DNA of 64,000 bases from Periconia sp. R9002 (Eukaryota > Ascomycota > Dothideomycetes > Pleosporales > Periconiaceae). How positions within the stretch are numbered: position 1 is the first letter of the stretch; every line of letters starts with the position of its first letter. Where the stretch lies: NCBI GenBank assembly GCA_023627715.1, contig JAMAHW010000016.1:248001-312000 (forward strand), given 5' to 3'. This document shows, in pieces, positions 57,336-64,000 of this stretch. The position numbers were made by a program, and so were the translations under genes. The notes beneath the pieces were generated by a model, which searched no databases, had not been told where the DNA came from, and worked only from the letters and a program-made list of their open reading frames with translations.

Positions 57336-58463
57336 GGTGGTGAAGGGAAAGTCAAGATCCACGTGCAAAGCTCGGGCAAGGTAGTTGAGTCAAAAACAAT
57401 GAAGAGGAACGGCAAGAGAAGTTGGAGATAAAGAAAGCAAAGAGGCTTGTATAAGTCACAGCCCGAGAAACTGGGCTGATGGATGACTGGAGCTTACAGC
57501 AAGTAGCTCGCTATCCAATAAGGATGCACACTAGAAGTGTGCAGCCTGGCGATCACAGCAAGGGGATGTGGAGACAACGACGACCTCACCACACTCACTT
57601 CCCGGGAAGAAACCATGTACAGAATGTGTCTAGTGGTTGCAGAATCCCATCTTCAACCACTGTGTTTCAAGTGACGGGTCTATTGTTCGCTGTTGAGCCC
57701 CACCAAAGCGTTGATTGCTCCAATTACAGATCCCCTGACATGACGCAACGCGTCTACGGAACAAAGCCGCACACTCGTTATCTACATAACCGTAAATGGC
57801 GTGAGCGGTTATCAGCTACATACATCCAGGTATTATGGAATTCAGGTAGATTGCATTACAAGAAATAGAGCTCCTTCGTATTAAACCGCCTTCTCCAACT
57901 TACGTCGACTATCGTACATCTATGATATTGCTTACTGGGGAAAAACATAGGTAAAAAAAGGAAAGCCAAAAAACAGCCACATATAGGGGCTTCTTCGGTC
58001 CTGCCGAAAGCCAAGTGGACGAAAGAACAGCAAAATCAGCAAGTGCACAAAACAAACACATTCCATCGAGGTACCTCAGCCCAGCGTCATCCCCTGTACT
58101 GTACAACGTGTTTAACTAGAGCGAAAGACATGAAGCAAAATAAGAAGGAACTCTCCCCATAAACATGGAGAAAGAGAGAGAAGACCAATGTCCTTATGAC
58201 TGCGAGTTTGCATCAATCCAGCATCGTCGCTTTTCATCTTTCGTGTCGTTCCAGTCATACTCCCACCAGTGATTACCACCCCAGGGTATCCGAGAAGAAC
58301 TTAGAGCAAAACAAACTCAAACCACAAACTCCATAGCTCCCCAATGTACTTGGTTGAATACGACAGATGAAGAAAAAGTAAAGCAGGCCAAACATGACAG
58401 CAAAGATGGAAAAGTTCGAAAATTGGGGTATCATAGCTTCGTCACGCTCCTCAGGACGTGGTT
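57336..58463. other. long intergenic stretch, no gene seen
   Basis: About 1.1 kb between minus-strand genes, including the RasGAP 3' UTR. The plus-strand frame at 57479-57868 is unsupported. Confidence 0.4.
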
Positions 58464-60972
58464 CTACCAGCCCTTCTTCCGAGCGAACCGCTTGTTCAGA
58501 AGGACGAGGACTTTGGATACGTTGAATTGGACGTACTCGAGATCCAGGTCTTCTTGATTGTCCTTCTGCATCTCGAGCAGATCGTCCAATTTGAGATCTA
58601 GCTCGAGAAGACCACGGTTGCGTCCCTTGTAGTGCAAGGAGATGACAAAAGTGCCAGGCAAAGGACTGGTGAAGTTGAAATAGATATTCGCTCTCCGATT
58701 TTCCGGCACATTACTCTTCTGAATGACACCCTCCTTCTCCAACTGTTGGTGGGTGAACTTGTACGGCCCAAGGACCTGGTGTTTCTGCGTCTTTCTTGTC
58801 TTGCCTTCGGATTGACTGCGGACATTGTGGAGGTAGGATTTGTAGGTATCAAGCTGGCCGATGAGGTAGGTGTTGTGGTCACGAATTGTGCGATAGACCT
58901 CCTCGAGCTTCCTGGTCTCCTCTATCGTCTTGTCTTTCATGGAGCCAAGGTGCACAAGCTCTTGCTCAACCTCGTCTCTGAGGAGAGCAAAGTTATCTTC
59001 TTTGTCAATAACACCAAGATCCTGCAACTGACTGAGCAGTTCCATGCTGCGGATTCCTTTCTTCACCATAACCGAGTCATTTTTGGTGGTAGCGGCCGCG
59101 TCAGCGATGCGATCGAGGCGGAGAGGCCTGCGGGTAATGCTGAGATTTGCTGGAAGGGATCGCAGGATCAGGACAAATGTGGACTTTGCCTCCATAAAGT
59201 AGATCTCTTCTTGGGTGATGTCCAATGCTGAGGTGATATCATCGAATGGAGTTTCCCATTTGCTGAATAGAGGCAGATTGATCGCACGATTGTCTTTGCG
59301 CGGGAGTTGAGCTGGCGCGGGGCCAAGCTCCTGCAGAATCACGCCCAAATGTGAACTATCCTCCTTTGCTAGCTCCGCCGCGTGCCTTTCCAGCATGGCA
59401 TGGGTTGCATAGACTTCATTGAGAGTGATGGAGAGCTCGAGGTCACGTTTGGAAAGGGCAACATAGTTGTCCATCTCCAAAGTCTCGTAAAAATCCTGGA
59501 CTTCGCACAGGTCGAGGAGGAATTTGTTCATACGCTCTTTGTTCTGGTGAATGAATGGCTGCAGCTTGGCCATGTATGGCTCTTTTGCATATGAAGGTTT
59601 GTTAGCCAGATTCTGCAGCATCTTAGCAATGTAAGTGAGGACTCGTTTGGGGTTCTCGGCGGGTGTTGCATCGATAAGCATGTACGAGCGAGGGGTAACG
59701 ATGGCAGGGTTGATGAAGCGCAGGAAGAAGAACCCTCCAATCAGTGTGCAGATGGTCTGCTCCTGTGCGTCTGGATATTTGCGTCGTGACAAGCTTCGAA
59801 TCTGTTTGCAAATCCAGCGAATGCCATATGGCGTCTCCTCCAAGCCGTTGATGATCGTGGTCAGGAAATTATTGGCAATCTCCGAAAGCATGGTCAATCG
59901 AGGTGCTATAATCTGCTGCACAGTCTCGTTCTCCGCGGCCTGTTCGGCTGTCACGCCTTTCGGAAGGTTTGGTGGAAGCTTTCCCTGTTGGTCTTCAATT
60001 TCGGCAATCATCTTCTCGTATACCTTGAGTGGATTGATTTCAAGATCCAAGTCTTTCAACTCGATTAGCGAATTGATGCTATCTTGCAAAACAACCTTGA
60101 GGTAACTTTGACCGGGGCCTCTTCGGGTGTATGTGGTCATCATGCGAGAGACGGGTGTGTTGGCGCGTAGAAGCGAGCTATAATCCGGGGTGTTGTCGAA
60201 CTGATATGTGAGAACCGACTGTTTTCATGTTAGCGTGCGAATGGCTTTACGAGGTTGATCGGGTTACTCGCCTGGAACATGGTGAGGAGAAGGTGCTCTT
60301 CTCGGCTTTCGTATTGGTTTCCGTAAATGGTAAACATGACGGTTTGCAGTAGTGCGTCGATTTCAGCCATGGAAACAAGACGACAGAGATGCGCAATGTG
60401 CCTGGGCTCAGACTGGAGCAGAAAGAGCAAGTTGCCGTATCTTTGGGTTTTGTCGTCGTTGGGGAAAAATCCTTCTTGAAGTTCCACAGCTTCGTCCAGG
60501 TGATTCGCTACTTCGTTTTGCTATCAGAACAGTCAGCCTTGATTCGATGTAAACAAGTGCACTGCAAAAGGAGCGCATACTTCTTCCAATGCCATTCTAT
60601 TCTGGATGAGTAGCGCAATACGCGAATCGAGGTAACGAACGTCTTTTTCCAGAACAAAGTTCTTTTTGGATTGAGAAGAGATCTTGGATTTGAGGTCTCT
60701 CAGGATTTTTTGAGCTGCGTGATGGTTAGCGACAGTCCCCTACCGAGCATGTGGGGGAGTTGCCTACCTCTTGCCAGGTCATCCTCGATCTCCAAGTCCT
60801 TGTCCTTGGCGGACATGGACAGGTAGAGCGCTGTGACCGAGTAACGCTTCGACTGGCGCACTGAGCGCGACCCATCGTGTGACGACATGGTGTTCTGACG
60901 AGAGACGGGGATAAAGGACGAAGACGACGAGGTCGAGGCGCGCGACGGAGCGTGTAGCATGGAGACGGCCAT
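58464..60972 (-). CDS. Ras GTPase-activating protein (GapA/Gap1 type)
   Basis: Exons 60972-60768, 60714-60581, 60520-60272 and 60218-58464 encode 780 residues from ATG 60972. A Ser-rich head precedes helices and a RasGAP domain. The arginine finger is Arg214 in SSLLRANTP, and the second hallmark is FLRFINP at 361-367. A RasGAP C-terminal domain with [16 protein letters not shown] and a helical tail ([17 protein letters not shown]) follows, as in fungal GapA and Schizosaccharomyces Gap1. It stimulates GTP hydrolysis on Ras. Intron 60219-60271 has a GC donor (CAG|GCGAGT) and a normal AG acceptor. The frame is open further upstream without an ATG, so a longer N-terminus by extra splicing is possible. 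Confidence 0.9.
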
Positions 60973-63854
60973 GGCTGGTGACGATATGGGTGTGTAGGAT
61001 GGTGGGATGGCGTGTATTTGGGTAGGGGAATGCGGTCCCACGGGGAAGGCAGAAGGGTGATTGGAGAGCGGCGACAACAAAGAATCAGAGACCCAGGTAT
61101 GTGTGCAACGCTACGCGGGGCAGTGGTTGCTAGCCACGCCGTTGGTGTACTTTGTTCGCTGAGGGGTGTTCGAGAAGGAGGTTTTCTTTGTGGGCGTGAA
61201 TCCTGGGTGGCTTTGCGCTGTCCTGATCTGCGCGCGAGTATGCCAGGATGGCCCGACCAACCCGAGGGAGTCTCGATGAGGAGGCTTGCCGTGGGCGAAT
61301 GGCGACCAATAAAGCAGAAAAACGACGAGTCTGCGTGGCAGAAGACAAGGCGGTGGATGTGGTGTGAAGTAGAAGGCAAGGCGTGTCAGAAACCCACGGT
61401 GGAGGAAGATGAGATGAATTGAGGGGGGGCCGGCGACGGAGAATTGGGCAGGCGCAAACTGGGTGGAGGCTGGATTAGGAAGTGAGCGGACAGCGGCGAA
61501 GAAGCGACATTCCAGGAGCAGGCAGGCGCGGCAATTGCAGGCTGAAAGCAGGCGAACAAGGTTGCAAGCGTGGTATACTATGTAGCTTGGGTTTTGAGCA
61601 ATAACAGCAGCAGCAGCAGCAGCAGCAACAACAACAACAACAACAACAGTAGTGATGGTGGTGGTGGCAGTGGTGGGTGAGGGCGGAGGGACGAGGGCAA
61701 AGAGGGGATAGTAGGTAGATAGATAGACGGATAGATAGCAGCGAGGTACGGTACTGTAAGCAGTAGGCAGGGCAGGGGAAGAGGGGAAGATGCGACGGGC
61801 CAGACGGGGGAGAAAAGAAGAGGAGAAAGGGCAAGGGTGTGGGTTCGTTTCAGGGCAGCCGTTAGCTTGGAAGCGAACGAGGTGCGATGGAATGGAATGA
61901 TGAGAGGGTGGAGAATCAATTCAGTCGGGTCTTGAGCAGTGTGAGGATGATTGATGGACGGAGGGATGGAGGGCTTGCTTGATTGAATGATTTTGATCCC
62001 CCCCGTACAGATACATACATGTACAGGAAGGAGAAGTGGTATCAGGTATGCATGTCTACCGATTCGCATATGTCGCGTAAAGTAGTTGGCTAGTGCCGTG
62101 TAGAGTGGTTGCGCAAGCACTCGCATCAAACACGACCACGTCGACTGGCACATGCAACCCCTGACAGCCATGATTCAATTTCTATTTCCATCCATTGACA
62201 CAGTTTATTTCCTTTCTTACTGTGTACAGGACTGTACAGTGAGTAAAGTACCTAGAGTAATGGCCCATGGCACCCTGCTGCTGCTGCTGTGCCTGTTGTT
62301 TCAGGTGGCTGCAGCAACCTGAAGCAGCTGACCTGACCTGACCTTGACCGACCCGACAACAACAAGACAGAGAGAGACAGGACAGGACAGCCACAAGACA
62401 CCAGACACGCGCATGGACCTACACGCTTGTTCCTGACTACTCGACCTGGTCTTGAAGCTGCCATGTTTTGGTTTTGGGTCCGGTCCATCGGCGCCAGCTC
62501 CACCGCCGCCCCTGACCCGTTACACCACTTTCTTTTGTCCTGCTACATGAAAAAAAAAAAAAAATGTACTGTACCACCGAATACCTACCTACCTACCTAG
62601 GTACATGCCCAAAGTCGTCAGCAGTGCGCGCTTACTGTGCATCACCTCCGCTATCTATGGGTGTAGTGCATGGCCAACAGTTGCAGTTGGCTGTGGCTGG
62701 TTGTCGAAACACGAGCAACGGATGCCTAGGGGACAGGGAAACAGAGGATCAAAAGAGGGGCCAATGAAAACCAACAACCAGCCAAGAAAAACTCCGTCAT
62801 CGACTCCTCGGCCATCGGACGACATTCCGCCACTCCTGTCCGGCCTGCCTCCTACCGTACTCTTGTAGACCAAGACAAGAAATGAAGAAAAAAAAACACA
62901 GCCTGGCTATAGGCTACCAAACATAGCCCCAGCCTTCAACTTCCGTCTGCACGTATTGCATACGCACTGTCACGGTGCAAGTCATCCATCCTACACTACG
63001 CACACCACATGTTTGCGCATAGGCCTCTGTTACCCCAGCACCCTCGATAAGCACGCTGGGTCCATATGCGACCAAACCTCCCTCTCTGCCTTATCGCTCC
63101 CCTTGTCCCAAGCAAACCCTCCGCCTCTCTCTCGTTGCAATGACCAAGGAGGTAAGTGTATGCATGCACAGTATGACTAATCGCCTTTTTTTTTTTTTCA
63201 AATTGCCCACTACAACGCGCTCCATTGTGGAGGGGCGCGCTAAAATACATCAGTCTACCTAGTCGATACAGTTGATCAATAACCCACAGCTCCTACACAA
63301 GGTTGCTGTAGCTCGTAAACACTTGTTCTAATGACCGCGGCGCGCGTAAACTAAGAAGATCACCACCACCCTTTCAGCCCCTGCATCCCATTACTCCGGT
63401 ATCATGATCCAGGTGCCTAACCAGGCATATGGTATGTATCCAAGTACAGTACCTGCGTACCATGCTCACAGCAGATCAAGTCATTGTCCGAGACATGCAG
63501 AAACTGTCGCGGGTCTTTTCCTTCCGCGACGATAGCAGATCAACGATTCAGACAATTCAAGTCGGCGAAATTGGGATCGGTCGGGGTTCGTGGGCAGGGG
63601 GCGGATGGCGAGGAGGAACTGATAGCGCGTGCCTATGGTGGCGTTCAGTGCACCAGCGCAGCAAACAGCATGACCCCAAAATAACTACGTTCTCGCATTA
63701 GTCTCAACAGCAAATTCACCCCTTCAGGCACCCGACCTCACTGTCCATCTTCCATTCGATGCCCATCCATCCCACACTAACCTTATGCCCGGATATGGGA
63801 CAAGCACATGGGACATGGAGAAACAAACTTTGGCGGAAAATTTCGACCACTTAC
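60973..63854. other. long upstream stretch, no gene seen
   Basis: About 2.9 kb, low in complexity in places: (CAG)n(CAA)n at 61604-61648, GATA-type repeats at 61710-61740, A-runs and T-runs near 62550 and 63185. Open frames here are repeat-driven or overlap one another. It probably includes the RasGAP promoter and a long 5' UTR. Confidence 0.4.
61604..61648. repeat. CAG/CAA trinucleotide repeat
   Basis: A run of CAG units passes directly into CAA units and is purely trinucleotide. It sits upstream of the RasGAP gene, outside any gene I accept. Confidence 0.85.
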
Positions 63855-64000
63855 ATGGAAAGACACCCCATCCACTCCCTGGCCGTCATCAGCTCCTTCA
63901 GCTCTCGCGTTGACGTGAGCAATTTCATGACGGCGGCCCCGTTGAGACACAAGATGACGAGCCGGCCCAGTATACCGGGGACAATCGCAAACGCCAAAAG
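63855..64000 (-). CDS. possible exon of a membrane protein, cut by the window edge
   Basis: Read on the minus strand from the right edge, one frame is open for about 48 codons and ends at a good donor (TCCAT|GTAAGT at 63854). It encodes a hydrophobic stretch (FAIVPGILGRLVILCLNGAA) followed by a charged helix (LLTSTRELKELMTAREWM). The composition looks like a membrane helix with a cytosolic tail. I could not find the next exon downstream with confidence, and the start lies outside the window. The family is not recognised. Confidence 0.35.

Noticed and set aside
61578..62171. 197-codon minus-strand frame with long Leu runs
   Set aside because: It is driven by the CAG/CAA repeat and low-complexity flanks and has no conserved segment.
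1..64000. CRISPR array, operon or secondary-metabolite cluster
   Set aside because: No spaced direct repeats of CRISPR type. Genes are intron-bearing eukaryotic units, and no backbone synthase (PKS, NRPS or terpene cyclase) is present; COQ1 is the ubiquinone enzyme.

Overview
This window is nuclear DNA from a filamentous ascomycete (Pezizomycotina). The genes have short introns, mostly 45-120 bp, with GTATGT/GTAAGT-type donors. They include an AA9 lytic polysaccharide monooxygenase, a BLI-3-like flavoprotein, a DASH-complex subunit and a GPI-anchored Ser/Thr-rich wall protein. Dothideomycetes is my best guess, but that is inference from overall gene style, not a search. One 97-base run of N marks an assembly gap.

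Layout, left to right. 0-9.5 kb: the 3' part of a RasGEF gene, PPM1 divergent from RPB5, MAD1, and a small two-exon gene. 9.5-16 kb: an AA9 LPMO, ISC1 divergent from the WDR5/Swd3-type gene. 16-25 kb: COQ1 divergent from VMA12 with the gap and a 12-bp tandem repeat in the shared promoter, VAC14 in eight exons, divergent from a DENND6-type gene. 25-31 kb: TAF12, two related MITE-like elements flanking an intron-bearing tRNA-Asn, then NIF3 divergent from BOL2. 31-41 kb is gene-poor: a conserved small protein, an SDR and a GPI-anchored wall protein, separated by about 2 kb stretches in which I see no gene. 41-58 kb is denser: a SET protein, an ankyrin protein, RPN3, SPC34, a BLI-3-like gene, BFR1, HEM4, a conserved nuclear-looking protein, a MYST acetyltransferase, NSL1 and a small four-exon gene. 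58-61 kb: a RasGAP. The right edge holds what may be one exon of a further minus-strand gene.

Most genes are unrelated housekeeping genes in divergent or convergent pairs, and I see no operon-like or biosynthetic cluster. Some share themes. MAD1, SPC34 and NSL1 act at kinetochores. The Swd3, MYST, SET and TAF12 genes act on chromatin and transcription. VMA12, VAC14 and the DENND6-type gene act on endomembranes. RasGEF and RasGAP sit near opposite ends.

I did not find a convincing new multi-gene system. The observations most worth checking are the MITE-like pair around the tRNA, a reading-frame break at the first splice junction of RPN3, a GC-AG intron in the RasGAP gene, two short stop-free introns whose retention would keep the frame, and several compact repeats in shared promoters. 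Exon boundaries were read by eye from splice signals and frame continuity.
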